Origin: AP-15 sp963724435
GTDB lineage: Bacteria; Pseudomonadota; Alphaproteobacteria; ATCC43930; CGMCC-115725
Direction: 5' to 3'
NCBI GenBank assembly: GCA_963724435.1
Contig: CAVRUN010000017.1
Span: 1-64,000, forward strand
Length of the DNA: 64,000 nucleotides
Made by a program: the position numbers and the translations under genes. The notes below the pieces were generated by a model. It did not search any database. It saw nothing but the letters and a program-made list of their open reading frames with translations, and had not been told where the DNA came from. Of this stretch, positions 9,133-18,304 are shown one piece after another. Every line of letters starts with the position of its first letter. Positions within the stretch are counted from its first letter, which is position 1.

Positions 9133-10341
9133 TCAGCCGGGGGCGGCGCCTTGGATTGCGGTCTCCATCATGTAGAGCGACTGGCTCGCGGCCATGAACA
9201 GGCGATCGCGCTTGGGGCCGCCAAAGGTTAGGTTGGCGCACACTTCGGGCAGGCGGATGCGGCCGATCAGCTTGCCCGCTTGGTTGAACACAAGCACTCC
9301 GGCATAGCCGAGCGGCGCATTGGAGGCACACCACAGATTGCCAAAGATGTCGGCGCACATGTCGTCGGGCCCGCATTTGACCCCGTCTACCATCATGTCG
9401 GTGAACAGGCGCTTGTTGGTGACTTTCGTGCCCTGAACATCAAAGGCGTAGATGACCCGTTGGCCACCAGGGCCGGTATCGCCCGGCCCCTTGCCGGTGC
9501 TGATCAAATAGAATGTCTTGTGATCGGGCGAAAAGCAGAGGCCATTCGGATCGGGAACCACCTCCTCGGAAACCACGACCTCGAGCCTCCCGCTCGGGTC
9601 CCAGCGGTAGGTGTTGGTCGGCAATTCCCGCTTGCGCCCACCGATGGCGCCGGCGTCCTCGGCGCCAATCCGCGGGTTCAAGATCCCTTGCGGATTGGTA
9701 GGGCCGCCGGCCTCATCCGGGTGCCCCTCGGCGATCTGATCGCCATAGCCGGGATCGGTGAACCAAATGCTGCCATCGGGGTGCGGCGCCACGCCATTGG
9801 GCGAATTCAATGGCTTGCCATCGTACGAATTGGCGATGACGGTCATCGTCCCGTCGTGCTCCCAGCGCACGAGACGGCGCGTGAGGTCCTCACAAGACAA
9901 GAGCCTGCCCTGAAAATCGAAAGCGTTGCCATTGGCGTTATTGGATGGCCGGCGGAACGCAGTCACCCGCCCGTCATCCCAGATATAGCGGTACAGGGTA
10001 TTGCCCGAGACGTCGCTGAAGACGAGGTATTGGCCCTGGTTCGACCAGGTCGGCCCTTCTGCCCACAAGGCTCCCGTCCAGACGCGGTAGATGGCACCCT
10101 GTGCCCGCCGTAACGGGAGAAACGAGGGATCGACCACGATCACGTCGGGGTCGGGGTAGATCGATGGGCGGCCCGGCGTCCAGTCGCGCGGCGGATTGGT
10201 GACGACGCTGGCCGGGGCGCCGAGCTGGGCCTTTTGCTGGGCGAATGCGCGCGATCGCGTCAGTGCTGCCGCACCGGCAAGTCCGGCGCTGCCGGCTAAC
10301 AGCGAGCGTCGCGTCAGGGATTGCTGAACCGGTTGCTGCAT
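9133..10341 (-). CDS. Tat-exported SMP-30/gluconolactonase-family protein
   Basis: 402 residues. A twin-arginine signal (LTRRSLLAGSAGLAGAAAL) at residues 9-30 predicts export of a folded protein to the periplasm. The body is a SMP-30/gluconolactonase/LRE-like six-bladed propeller: WAEGPTWSNQGQYLVFSDV, NANGNAFDFQGRLLSCED, NSPNGVAPHPDGSIWFTDP, DPNGLCFSPDHKTFYLI and DDMCADIFGNLWCA supply the acidic and Asn ligands that bind the divalent metal in this family. Such proteins hydrolyse sugar lactones or related esters. The substrate cannot be told here. The ATG at 10341 follows GGTGGAGGAGACG, a strong ribosome site. An in-frame GTG at 10353 lies inside that site and is unlikely. It is divergent from the 2-hydroxyacid dehydrogenase at 10838, which may point to a shared sugar-acid pathway. 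Confidence 0.85.
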   Translation of the reverse strand: MQQPVQQSLTRRSLLAGSAGLAGAAALTRSRAFAQQKAQLGAPASVVTNPPRDWTPGRPSIYPDPDVIVVDPSFLPLRRAQGAIYRVWTGALWAEGPTWSNQGQYLVFSDVSGNTLYRYIWDDGRVTAFRRPSNNANGNAFDFQGRLLSCEDLTRRLVRWEHDGTMTVIANSYDGKPLNSPNGVAPHPDGSIWFTDPGYGDQIAEGHPDEAGGPTNPQGILNPRIGAEDAGAIGGRKRELPTNTYRWDPSGRLEVVVSEEVVPDPNGLCFSPDHKTFYLISTGKGPGDTGPGGQRVIYAFDVQGTKVTNKRLFTDMMVDGVKCGPDDMCADIFGNLWCASNAPLGYAGVLVFNQAGKLIGRIRLPEVCANLTFGGPKRDRLFMAASQSLYMMETAIQGAAPG

Positions 10342-10837
10342 CGTCTCCTCCACCTAATGTAGTTTCCTCCCGCAATAGTGGTGGCGGTGAAGCCGCACGG
10401 CAATCCCGGCTCCGTCATCAGCGACTGTAGCCATGCGAGAGCGAAACGCGATGCCGTGGAATTGGCGATGCAGCGGGGTCCGACCCTCTGCAAGTCCGCC
10501 CAAGCTCACTCGGAGAGCCGGGGTGGGTGCCGGCATGACCCGCGGATGCCCCCGGGACCGCCGATTGCAGACAGGAGACACGGTGGATCAATAAGTGCTC
10601 GCCGTCATGCCTCAGTCGGTTTTGGCAGAGGCGATGCGGTTGACGCAGGGGTCGCCGGTCGCGGCAGTCGGTGCGGTGTCCGGGCAGATCCGGGCTTGGT
10701 GTCGCCCAAACGCGTGTGGCAGGTCGCAGCGCGGGAGCCTCTAGCAGCTTCTCTCGCAAATTTCGCGCGGTTGCTGGGTACGTGTGGGACCGGGTAATTA
10801 CTACACGAAACTGTCGCCGCTGGAAAATGAGCCGCCA
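10342..10837. other. Intergenic region between divergent genes
   Basis: About 500 bases between the SMP-30 gene and the 2-hydroxyacid dehydrogenase. No RNA gene or protein pattern is visible. It should hold both promoters, but I could not single out convincing -35/-10 pairs. Confidence 0.45.
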
Positions 10838-11809
10838 ATGAAAGCGCTGTTCCTGGGTACGCTCGCCGCCTCGCAAGCTACCCCAATTATCGAATTCATC
10901 ACTGCCGACATCCGAACCGAAATCCTTGATAACGGCGACCCGGCGCACGCGGCTGCGGCGCTCGCCGATGCAGATGTCCTGCTGACTGGAGCATGGCGCA
11001 GCGGATTTCCACCGGTGCCGAAGCTGCGCTTGCTGCAGGTGCCGCTCGCCGGCACGGATGGCATCGATATCTCCGCTCTGCCTAAGGGCGTCACTCTGTG
11101 CAATGCCTATGGCCACGAGCCGGCGCTCGGCGAATTCGCGATCATGATGATGCTGGCCTGGCGCCACCGCTTGTTCGACATCGCGACCTCCTTCCGCGAG
11201 GGGTCGTGGTCCTGGAGCCCGATGGTCGGCGGAGCGGTGCGCGGCGAGATCGGCGGCCAGACCGTCGGCGTCATCGGGCTCGGCCATATCGGACGCGAAG
11301 TTGCCTGGCGCGCCGCCGCGCTCGGCTGTCGGGTGCTTGCCTCCAACCGCACGTCGCGCGAGAAACTGGCTTCGGTCGAGCAGGTCTTTCGATGGGCGGA
11401 ACTCGACTTGATGCTCGCCGAATGCGATATCGTCGTGCTTAGCTGCGCCCTAACCGCCGAGACGGCCGGTTTGATCGACGGACGCCGGCTTGACGCGATG
11501 AAGCCCGACGCCTTCCTGATCAATCTGGCGCGCGGCCCGATCGCCGACGAGGAGGCGCTTTACTGCGCCCTGCGCGATGGGGTTATCGGCGGAGCGGCGC
11601 TCGACACCTGGTGGCGCTATCCGAGCGCTGCCGACCCGCAGCCGCGCCCCTCCCGCTACCCATTCCACGAATTGCCGAACGTCATCATGACGCCGCACTG
11701 CTCGCCGCGCACCGGCGGAACCATCGAGCGCCGCTCGCGTGATGTTGCTCGCAACATCGACCGCTTTGTCCGCGGCGAGCCGCTCGAGAACATCGTCGCC
11801 ACGACCTGA
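10838..11809 (+). CDS. D-isomer-specific 2-hydroxyacid dehydrogenase
   Basis: 323 residues, the normal length for the family of NAD(P)-dependent dehydrogenases that interconvert 2-oxo acids and D-2-hydroxy acids. The Rossmann nucleotide-binding motif is clear (GQTVGVIGLGHIGREVAWRA, about residues 140-160). Then come the conserved VVLSCALTAETAGLID, the catalytic Arg region FLINLARGPIADEEAL, the Glu/Asp region GAALDTWW and the catalytic His in NVIMTPHCSPRTGG. The ATG at 10838 fits the family N-terminus (MKALFLGTLA), although its ribosome site is weak. An in-frame start at 10784 would add 18 unconserved residues. The substrate is not predictable. A group II intron lies 120 bases downstream. Confidence 0.9.
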   Translation: MKALFLGTLAASQATPIIEFITADIRTEILDNGDPAHAAAALADADVLLTGAWRSGFPPVPKLRLLQVPLAGTDGIDISALPKGVTLCNAYGHEPALGEFAIMMMLAWRHRLFDIATSFREGSWSWSPMVGGAVRGEIGGQTVGVIGLGHIGREVAWRAAALGCRVLASNRTSREKLASVEQVFRWAELDLMLAECDIVVLSCALTAETAGLIDGRRLDAMKPDAFLINLARGPIADEEALYCALRDGVIGGAALDTWWRYPSAADPQPRPSRYPFHELPNVIMTPHCSPRTGGTIERRSRDVARNIDRFVRGEPLENIVATT

Positions 11810-12293
11810 AAACCCCGGCGACCGGACATTTTCGGACGGGCTCCTCCGGGCATTGTGCTTACCCCCGTCAAGGTCCGGTTTGATCAACCTGGAAACTTTG
11901 GTGGAGACCCCACGATGGTCCGGAATCGGGTGCGCCGGGAGACCGGCAAAGAGCTGATGGTGCGAGTCCATTACGATGAAGGAGTAGCGATCCACATCGG
12001 CCCCGAGTTCATGCGCGGGCGGTCGTGAGGCCGTACGTGAAGCGTTGACAGGGGAGTGCGCAGGCCAGCCATTTGAGCCACGAAAAGGACGATATTCCGG
12101 GTGCCGACGCCGTCCGATACGCGGAAGGCCACACGACGGGGCGCGCTATCGCGAGCTCCCCGACGACCCGGCGTAGTCGGAGACCCTGGCATGTGCAGAC
12201 ACTCTTTGTTCGGGAACCGGGAGGTCTCGTGGCTGACCAAGGCGGCATGCCGCGATTCGTCCGCATCGGGAAGGCGAGGAGCCGACGCCGATG

Positions 12294-13766
12294 ATGCACG
12301 GCCGCGAGAAGTCTGATCCTGCCATAGTAGCGACGAAGCCTGCGAACAATGCCGGGCAACCGGCGGCGGAGCGGGTGGAGAAGGGCGGGAACCGAGGGAA
12401 ACGCGGGCCAGCAAAGCACGCGCCGGGCGCAGGACCGGGAAAGCGTGTCACAGGCGCTGGAGCGCGTACGGCAAGCCGCAAAGCAAAGGAGGAAAGAGCG
12501 GTTCACCGCGCTCTTCCACCACATCAACTCAGCAATGCTCCGTACCGCGTTCTTCGCGCTGAAGCGGGACGCGGCTGCGGGCGTCGACGGGGTGACGTGG
12601 CAGGACTACGAAGCCGATCTCGATCGCAGGATCGAAGATTTGAGCGATCGGGTCCATCGGGGAGCCTATCGGGCGCAGCCGTCGCGGCGTCGGTACATTC
12701 CGAAGCCCGATGGGCGGCAGCGTCCGCTGGCAGTCGCCGCCCTTGAGGACAAGATTGTCCAACGGGCCACCACTGCACTGCTGAATGCGATCTACGAGGA
12801 GGAATTCCTCGGGTTCAGCTATGGATTCCGCCCGGGCCGCGGCCAGCACGATGCGCTCGACGCGCTCCATGTCGGGATCGACAGCAGAAAGGTGAACCAC
12901 ATTCTGGACGCCGATATTGCCGGGTTCTTCGACGCGGTAAGCCAGGACTGGCTCATCCGCTTTGTCGAGCACCGGATCGGCGACCCGCGCATCATCCGCC
13001 TGATCAGTAAATGGCTCAAAGCGGGTGTCCTGGAAGACGGGGTCGTTACGACGAGCGAGTGGGGGACGGGCAGGGATCGGTGATCTCTCCGCTTCTGGCC
13101 AACATCTACCTGCACTACGTCTTCGATCTCTGGGCGGCGCGCTGGCGACGGCGCGAGGCTACTGGCGACATGGTGATCGTACGTTATGCGGACGACATCG
13201 TGGTCGGCTTCGAGCACGAGGCCGACGGCCGACGCTTTCTCGACATGATGCGCGAGCGGTTGGCGGAGTTTGCGCTGACATTGCATCCGGAGAAGACCCG
13301 GCTGATCACGTTCGGCCGCCTCGCAGCGGCGCAACGTACCAAGCTCGGGCTCGGCAAACCGGAAACGTTCGATTTCCTTGGCTTCACTCATATCTGCGGA
13401 CGGAACCGGCAGGGCCGGTTCCAAATCCGTCGCAAAAGTCGGCGGGACCGCAGATCGGCGAAGCTGCGAGAGATCAAGGACGAGCTACGCCGGCGCATAC
13501 TGCAGCCCATCCCCGAGCAAGGAAGATAGCTGAAGCTGGTCATCACCGGCTACTATGCCTACCACGCCGTGCCGACCAACTTTCGCTCGCTTGGCGCGTT
13601 CCGTGATCATGTTGTCAGGCTTTGGGGGCGGACGCTGCGGCGCCGCAGCCAAAAGCACGCGTCGACCTTGGAGCGGATAGGCAAGGTGGCCGACGACTGG
13701 CTCCCACAACCGCGCATCCTTCACCCTTGGCCGAGCATTCGCTTTGCCGTCAAACACCCGAGGTAG
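12294..13766 (+). pseudogene. ltrA: Group II intron reverse transcriptase/maturase, broken
   Basis: The coding frame starts at the ATG at 12294 (MHGREKSDPAIVATKPANN), shifts near 12385, reads QQSTRRAQDRESVSQALERV through the RT fingers and palm (DAAAGVDGVTWQDYEADLDR; FGFRPG-type motif FSYGFRPGRGQHDALDAL), and shifts again near 13070, where one G seems lost from the GTGQGSV motif. The catalytic YADD is intact (VIVRYADDIVVGFE, about 13180-13210). A TAG at 13527-13529 stands in the EQG-W-LKLVITGYY position, where relatives carry Trp, and a second TAG at 13764-13766 again replaces a Trp after FAVKHPR. Two frameshifts and two stops mean no functional maturase, so the intron would need help in trans to splice or move. 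Confidence 0.85.
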
Positions 13767-13840
13767 GAGCCGGATGCGGGAAACCCGCACGTCCGGATCT
13801 GTGCGGGGGGCGTCCGGTGACGGACGTCCCTACCGCGAAC
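13767..13840 (+). ncRNA. Group II intron domains V and VI
   Basis: Domain V occupies 13767-13800: it opens with GAGCCGGATGCGGG and closes with CCCGCACGTCCGGATCT, giving the expected long hairpin with a GAAA tetraloop, and it holds the catalytic AGC triad at its 5' base. Domain VI (about 13801-13840) folds as GGGCGTCC / GGACGTCCC around a short loop. Unlike the protein gene, the ribozyme core shows no visible damage. Confidence 0.8.
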
Positions 13841-13859
13841 GCGTTCTCGTCGCCGCCAC

Positions 13860-14035
13860 ATGCCCCGGCAAAGGTCCCTTGACCCATCGTTTGCAGACCT
13901 CCAATTATCGTGCACCCAGCCCTGATCGGCGGCATCCTAGGCCAACCCACCATGAAGCCGGCCGCGAGCAGCGGCCGGGCGACCGCGCCGTCACCGGCGA
14001 CCGGTTCCCAGATCACCCGCGGCGGCCACCTGTTT
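13860..14035 (-). pseudogene. Possible methyltransferase remnant
   Basis: On the minus strand, 14035-13948 reads RNRWPPRVIWEPVAGDGAVA and then RPLLAAGFMV. This resembles the SAM-binding WEPACGDGALVRPL segment of phage-type DNA methyltransferases. A following segment (WVHDNW, about 13910-13890) is in another frame. No catalytic NPPY motif remains. It is only a short scrap next to the intron 3' end, and the similarity could be partly chance. Confidence 0.3.
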
Positions 14036-14514
14036 CGAGCTTGAGTAGACTCAATACCGCCACGAGCGAGCGAGCCCGCGCGCATCATAATCATGGCTGC
14101 TCTAGGCACGCATTACCGTTCAATTTGACCCTTCGGCCTCCTCCAGCAAAACGTTTCACCTATTACGCGAATATCGGCGCTGGGCGATTGAGACAAAGCC
14201 GCCCCGTGTGTCCGAGGATTTTCCCTGCTCTGCAGCCCAACCAGCAGCAGCAGAATCAAACCGCAACTCGTAGTGAGATTTGATGTAATCGTCTCAAAAA
14301 ATGTAAGCGCCTGAGGGAATTGGACCTTCTGCGAATAGTTGTCTGCCGGCGCCTGACCGACATAGGAGCAAACCACGAACTTTGGTGTAATTCTGGTGTA
14401 ATCGTGCGCAGAAGTTCCGGGATTGTTCAAGTTCCCGCACTTTACCACCCCGGCCGTAACCCATTGAAAACGCAACAAACGGGTAGTACATTAGGACGCT
14501 GGGAAGGCCGCAAT
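14036..14514. other. Non-coding stretch, no gene recognised
   Basis: About 480 bases between the methyltransferase scrap and the first tRNA-like repeat, with lower GC than its surroundings from about 14270. Nothing with coding or RNA character is recognised. Confidence 0.45.
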
Positions 14515-14567
14515 GTCTGACTGCAAATCCTCGTACAGCGGTTCGATTCCGGCTTCCGGCCTCCAGA
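14515..14567 (+). repeat. tRNA-like 3' half, left copy (possible att site)
   Basis: ACTGCAAATCC, TCGTAC, then GGTTCGATTCC and a CCGGCCTCCA end look like the anticodon loop, variable region, T-arm and acceptor of a tRNA-Cys. There is no 5' half, the anticodon stem pairs at only two positions, and the T-stem lacks one C. A second copy lies at 17288-17340. The shared core is CCTCGTACAGCGGTTCGAT (14529-14547 and 17304-17322) followed by GCTTCCGGCCT. Confidence 0.6.
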
Positions 14568-14725
14568 GAGTAATCTGTTCAGCCGCTCTTAACTACGCGC
14601 GAAATTCCGGCGTAGCTTCGGCGGCGGTGTCGTTCTCGGCCAATGACGTGGTTCACGTCAACGGCGCCGGTTGGGTGCGCCGTGATGGCGAGGAAAAGAT
14701 CAAGGGTGTACCTGAGAAAAGCCCT

Positions 14726-15154
14726 TTAGGTTCGAATTGAGGCCGGTGAATGCTTCTTGGCGAGCAAGGTGCTGAGTGCGTAAAGGCGGGTCTCGGTCAG
14801 CGACAGCATCCAGCCATCGACATAGACAATCCGGCCGTGGCCAAAATCGTCCTGGCTCCGTTCGCCGACCGAACGACGCAGCGTCACGATCGAGGCACAG
14901 CCGCAGCTTGTTGTCGACAATTCCGCCAGGATTAGCCGCGCGAGCTGGTCGGGCGAAGCCTCGCTCGCCGGCAATGCTTGCAGGCATGACTGCCCGATCG
15001 CTTCGGGACAGTGCAAAGCCGAACAGTAAGCGGCGAGAGCATCGTATTCTGAGGTCTCGCCGGTGCACTCACCCGCGCCGAGCGGCGCTTGCCGGCCAAA
15101 CCACGTCGCTGCGGCGCCGGCCGCAATCGTCATCAAGTGGCGTCGCGACAGCAT
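14726..15154 (-). CDS. Small Tat-signal protein paired with GMC oxidoreductase
   Basis: 142 residues. The N-terminus has a twin-arginine-type signal (SRRHLMTIAAGAAATWFG), so it is likely exported folded, perhaps with a partner. The mature part has several Cys residues (SALHCPEAIGQSCLQAL, TTSCGCASIV) and a conserved-looking VDGWMLSLTETRLYALS. The ATG at 15154 lies 9 bases after the stop of the GMC oxidoreductase gene on the same strand, so the two form an operon. Membrane-bound GMC dehydrogenases often have a small Tat-targeted third subunit (gluconate 2-dehydrogenase subunit 3 type). Size, signal and position fit that role, but I do not see a clear family match, so the function is inference. 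Confidence 0.65.
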   Translation of the reverse strand: MLSRRHLMTIAAGAAATWFGRQAPLGAGECTGETSEYDALAAYCSALHCPEAIGQSCLQALPASEASPDQLARLILAELSTTSCGCASIVTLRRSVGERSQDDFGHGRIVYVDGWMLSLTETRLYALSTLLAKKHSPASIRT

Positions 15155-15163
15155 GACTGACGG

Positions 15164-16732
15164 CTAATTCAGGCGCTGCTTGATATGGTTCGCCAACCGC
15201 AGGGCCAGCGCGACAATCGTCAAGGTGGGGTTGTTGGCGCCGCCGGATGGAAACACCGAGCTGCCGGCGACATAGAGGTTCGCGACCGAATGGACGCGGC
15301 AATTTTCGTCGACCACGCCCTGCTTCGCATCGGCGTGCATGCGCGTCGTGCCCATGTGGTGCTCATTGGGATGGAAATCCCTCGGCGTACCATCGGGATC
15401 GCTTGGTGCGGCGCGGAGGCGGCCAAATCCGGTCCGTCCGATCTCGTTCCCCAGAAGGCGAAACGCTGCCGCCGCTCTGGTTTTGTCTTCCTCGGTCAGC
15501 CGCCAATCCACGACCACCCGTCGCATGCCGAGAGCATCGCGGTCCGACCCGAGCATCACCCGGCTTTGCGGGTTTGGCTGCTGTTCCGCGACATACGACA
15601 GCTCCAGCTCCTCCACCGGGATACCCTCCCCGAAGAGAGCCTTGCGCGCCGCAAAGGTCGCGACCCCATCGAGATCGCCGATGACCTTGGACAAATCCGC
15701 AACCAAACTGCCGCCCGGCCCCTCGCCGCCGATCACGCGTTGCAGCGCCTTCACAGCGTCCACGACCGGAGAAAACCGGTAGGTCCAAAAAATGAATACG
15801 TTCGGCAGCTGTAAATGGCGCATGGCCGACGCGGTTAGCCCCATGCACGAGTCGAAAATATGCCTGCCGCCAAACGCCGGGTAAGTGCCGGCGCTACGGA
15901 AATCGAAGTTCATGTGCGGATCGGACGGAGCGGTGATCGCGCCCGAATATGTCAGATGGGTCATAAGGAAGCGACCGACAAGATCATGCGCATTGCCGAG
16001 ACCGTTACCCCCGTTGGTGCCGGAGGCTAACAGCAGCCTGGCGTTTTCGATCCCGCCCGCGGCCGATATATAAAACCGAGCGCGAACCGAGAAATGGTTT
16101 CCGGAAAGCGTCTTAGCCGATAATTCGGTGATCTCGGCATCGCTCTCGCCACCGTGCAGATGGAACGCGTTGGCGTACAAATAGACCGTCACGCGCGGCG
16201 CGTGGCGCAGGTCGGCGGCATACACCGGCCCGAAATGGACCGGGCTCACCTGAAAAATCTTGCTCTCGAAGTTGGGACCGGAAAACGGCGGCGGAATTTT
16301 GCTCGGCGCAATCCCCCAGCTCGCGGGCCGGTAATCGTAAGGTCCGAGATCGCAGACTTCCTGGGCCTGGCGGTACCATGGATCAAGAGCCGGTTTGGGA
16401 AACGGCCATTCGTGGTACGGGAGGTCCTCGCGCCTCTCAAAGTCGATCGCGTCGAGGGGCAGACACCAGCCGCCCCAATGATTAGTTGTCCCGCCAAAAA
16501 AGCGCAGCCGCGACGTTGTCAAATCCGGAAACGACGCACCGATGCTTCGGCCTTCGTAGAGTTGTTGGGTCGCCGCATCCAACTCCATGCCGCCGCTTTC
16601 GAGGACAGCGACGCGAAACGGCGCATCGATGAACTTCCGCGCGAGCGTGATGCCGGCGGCGCCACCCCCGATGATGCAAACTTCTGTCTCAATGATCGAG
16701 CCCGGCGGAACAGAACGTGCGTCGACAATCAT
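15164..16732 (-). CDS. GMC-family FAD-dependent oxidoreductase
   Basis: 522 residues, typical length. The FAD-binding dinucleotide motif is near the N-terminus (EVCIIGGGAAGITLARKF, residues 17-34), followed by the GMC signature region FFGGTTNHWGGWCLPLDAID and the second conserved region FYISAAGGIENARLLL. The C-terminal part has the active-site His and FAD-closing motif: EHHMGTTRMHADAKQGVVDE, NLYVAGSSVFPSGGANNPTL. Members oxidise alcohols or sugars and pass electrons to a quinone or cytochrome. The lack of its own signal peptide and the linked Tat-signal protein at 14726 fit hitch-hiker export. The substrate is unknown. The pair lies between two tRNA-like repeats (14515 and 17288), so it may be a small imported island. 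Confidence 0.9.
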   Translation of the reverse strand: MIVDARSVPPGSIIETEVCIIGGGAAGITLARKFIDAPFRVAVLESGGMELDAATQQLYEGRSIGASFPDLTTSRLRFFGGTTNHWGGWCLPLDAIDFERREDLPYHEWPFPKPALDPWYRQAQEVCDLGPYDYRPASWGIAPSKIPPPFSGPNFESKIFQVSPVHFGPVYAADLRHAPRVTVYLYANAFHLHGGESDAEITELSAKTLSGNHFSVRARFYISAAGGIENARLLLASGTNGGNGLGNAHDLVGRFLMTHLTYSGAITAPSDPHMNFDFRSAGTYPAFGGRHIFDSCMGLTASAMRHLQLPNVFIFWTYRFSPVVDAVKALQRVIGGEGPGGSLVADLSKVIGDLDGVATFAARKALFGEGIPVEELELSYVAEQQPNPQSRVMLGSDRDALGMRRVVVDWRLTEEDKTRAAAAFRLLGNEIGRTGFGRLRAAPSDPDGTPRDFHPNEHHMGTTRMHADAKQGVVDENCRVHSVANLYVAGSSVFPSGGANNPTLTIVALALRLANHIKQRLN

Positions 16733-17287
16733 TGGCCGTATCCGTCAGAGACAATCCTTTCGGGACTTTGTCCCGGCAGCACCGGCAGCCGGCAACTAAA
16801 GCCAATAAATGCAGGTTTACCGGCTTGCCGATCGCAACATAGTTAATGCGTCTCGGCAGGTGTGTCGCAACAAAATCTCATCGCAATCGATCCCCGTGCC
16901 CTTGGCTCGGTAGCGGCCCTCCGCCGGCCGCAGACCCCACCTCGGGCCGGCCCTGAACGAACGGGCGCGGTGACCCCGGCCGTCGCCCGGAGTTCGTGTG
17001 AGTAGGCAGGCTCCGGCTTGCGCATACGGCGAGTGATCGCGGGCATCGCAGCACGTCGAGCGAGCGGACCCGCAGGCGCTGCGGAGATATCGGTGCGCAC
17101 CTTGCGGTTTCGGCCGATTTCGCCTATACAGATGCGGGAAGGTCGATTGCAGCGGGCTGTGTGTAAATTCTCGTGATCATGCCCGGAAAAATCGGGTCGG
17201 CATGCATAGTTTTTGCGCGAGGATTGTAGCGCTACTGTATCTATAAAAATCCGGAAAGCCGCTGCGGGAATTGTTGAGAAAGGCTGA
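16733..17287. other. Non-coding stretch upstream of the GMC operon
   Basis: About 550 bases holding the presumed promoter of the GMC operon. No gene or RNA is recognised. The segment 17160-17290 is less GC-rich and leads into the second tRNA-like repeat. Confidence 0.45.
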
Positions 17288-17340
17288 TGCCTGGATTGCC
17301 AACCCTCGTACAGCGGTTCGATCCCGCTTCCGGCCTCAAG
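17288..17340 (+). repeat. tRNA-like 3' half, right copy (possible att site)
   Basis: Second copy of the repeat at 14515-14567. It shares CCTCGTACAGCGGTTCGAT (17304-17322) and GCTTCCGGCCT (17326-17336), with weaker similarity upstream (AAGGC, ATG, CTG at matching spacing). The anticodon region differs here (ATTGCCAACC). It has no 5' tRNA half either. Confidence 0.6.
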
Positions 17341-17374
17341 GGAGGAAGTTGCAACGGCCCCGGAGGGCCTCTGA

Positions 17375-17451
17375 TCCCCGGTAGCTCAGTTGGTAGAGCA
17401 AGCGGCTGTTAACCGCTGGGTCGCTGGTTCGAAGTCCGGCCCGGGGAGCCA
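17375..17451 (+). tRNA. tRNA-Asn (GTT)
   Basis: Complete cloverleaf. The acceptor stem TCCCCGG (17375-17381) pairs perfectly with CCGGGGA (17441-17447), the discriminator is G, and CCA is encoded at 17449-17451. The D-arm has AGCTCAGTTGGTAGAGC. The anticodon arm is GCGGCTGTTAACCGC with anticodon GTT, and the T-loop is TTCGAAG with a pairing stem interrupted by one G-T. This is the only intact tRNA seen in the window. Confidence 0.95.
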
Positions 17452-17689
17452 CCATCAAAATAGGCCGTTGAGCGATCCGTCCGCGGCCTTTGCTTCCTGA
17501 CTAATCCGCAAAATCGCTCCCGTGGTGACCCCCTTGACGGGTGAGCCGAACCAAGCGGCGGGGGCACAGAATGCTGGGCGAGTGGGCCGGCCTGGAGATC
17601 GGCCATTTATCCTTGTCCGCCGCATCGGGCTTGACCCCGATTGGTATTTCGCCGATGTCCCGCCGACTGTTTATCCGAAGGAGGATCGG

Positions 17690-18304
17690 GTGGAGGCAAG
17701 CGAGGTTGCCGAGAAGATACGCGAAGAAGAGCACGAGCATCACCTTGAGGTCGATGCTGGCTTTCGCAGGATGACGGGCATTTATCTCGGCATCATCGCG
17801 ATGCTGCTGGCGATAACCTCGCTCGGCGGATCGAACGCGACCAAGACGATGACGAATTCCAATATCCAGGCGTCCGATACCTACGGCTTTTATCAGGCGA
17901 AATACGCTCGCCAGACCTCATACCGGTTAGCGGCGGATATCCTCGAAGCTCAACTCGCCGCCAACCCGGCCATGCCGGACACGGCCAAGGCCAAAATCCA
18001 AGACGACATCAAGCACTGGCGAACGACCGCCGATCGCTACGAGGCCGACCCGCAGGGTGGCCAGGGCAAGCAGGAATTGCTCGCCAGAGCCAAGAATTGG
18101 GAAGAAAAGCGTGACCTCGCCGCGGAGCGCGACCCCAACTTTGATTATGCCGAGGCCCTCTTTCAGATCGCAATCGTGCTTGGCTCGGTCAGCATCGTCG
18201 CCGTTTCACGCCCGCTCCTCGGATTGAGCGGAGTCCTCGCGTTTGCAGCGACGCTCTTGATGATCAACGGCTATTCCCTGCTGGTCCACCTACCGCTGGA
18301 GTGA
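17690..18304 (+). CDS. DUF4337-family membrane protein
   Basis: 204 residues from a GTG at 17690, chosen because AAGGAGG lies 6 bases upstream and because the family begins with an acidic, coiled segment (EASEVAEKIREEEHEHH). A longer frame from 17522 exists but its extra residues look non-coding. One membrane segment follows (TGIYLGIIAMLLAITSLGG), then NATKTMTNSNIQASDTYGFY, the typical DUF4337 pattern, a soluble helical part, and two further membrane segments at the C-terminus. The function of the family is unknown. The 3' end overlaps the convergent M23 peptidase gene by 41 bases. Confidence 0.75.
   Translation: MEASEVAEKIREEEHEHHLEVDAGFRRMTGIYLGIIAMLLAITSLGGSNATKTMTNSNIQASDTYGFYQAKYARQTSYRLAADILEAQLAANPAMPDTAKAKIQDDIKHWRTTADRYEADPQGGQGKQELLARAKNWEEKRDLAAERDPNFDYAEALFQIAIVLGSVSIVAVSRPLLGLSGVLAFAATLLMINGYSLLVHLPLE

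Larger units (their letters stand above)
11930..13840 (+). mobile_element. Group II intron with decayed reverse transcriptase
   Basis: The 5' end is set at GTGCGCC (11930), which fits the GUGYG consensus. The 3' part contains a 34-nt domain V and a domain VI hairpin ending near 13840 (CCCTACCGCGA). Between them lies the intron-encoded reverse transcriptase/maturase gene. The 5' RNA region also encodes, in one frame, the short peptide pattern VRVHYDEGVAIHIGPE that I know from annotated introns of this type. The intron sits in non-coding DNA after the 2-hydroxyacid dehydrogenase. The exact 3' junction is uncertain by a few bases. Confidence 0.8.

Noticed and set aside
13527..13766. TAG codons at Trp positions as a sign of stop-codon reassignment
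   Set aside because: They occur only in the decayed reverse transcriptase, which also has frameshifts. Core genes such as groEL, ugd and galE show no internal TAG.
14515..14567. Functional tRNA-Cys gene
   Set aside because: There is no 5' half, the anticodon stem does not pair and the T-stem lacks a base.
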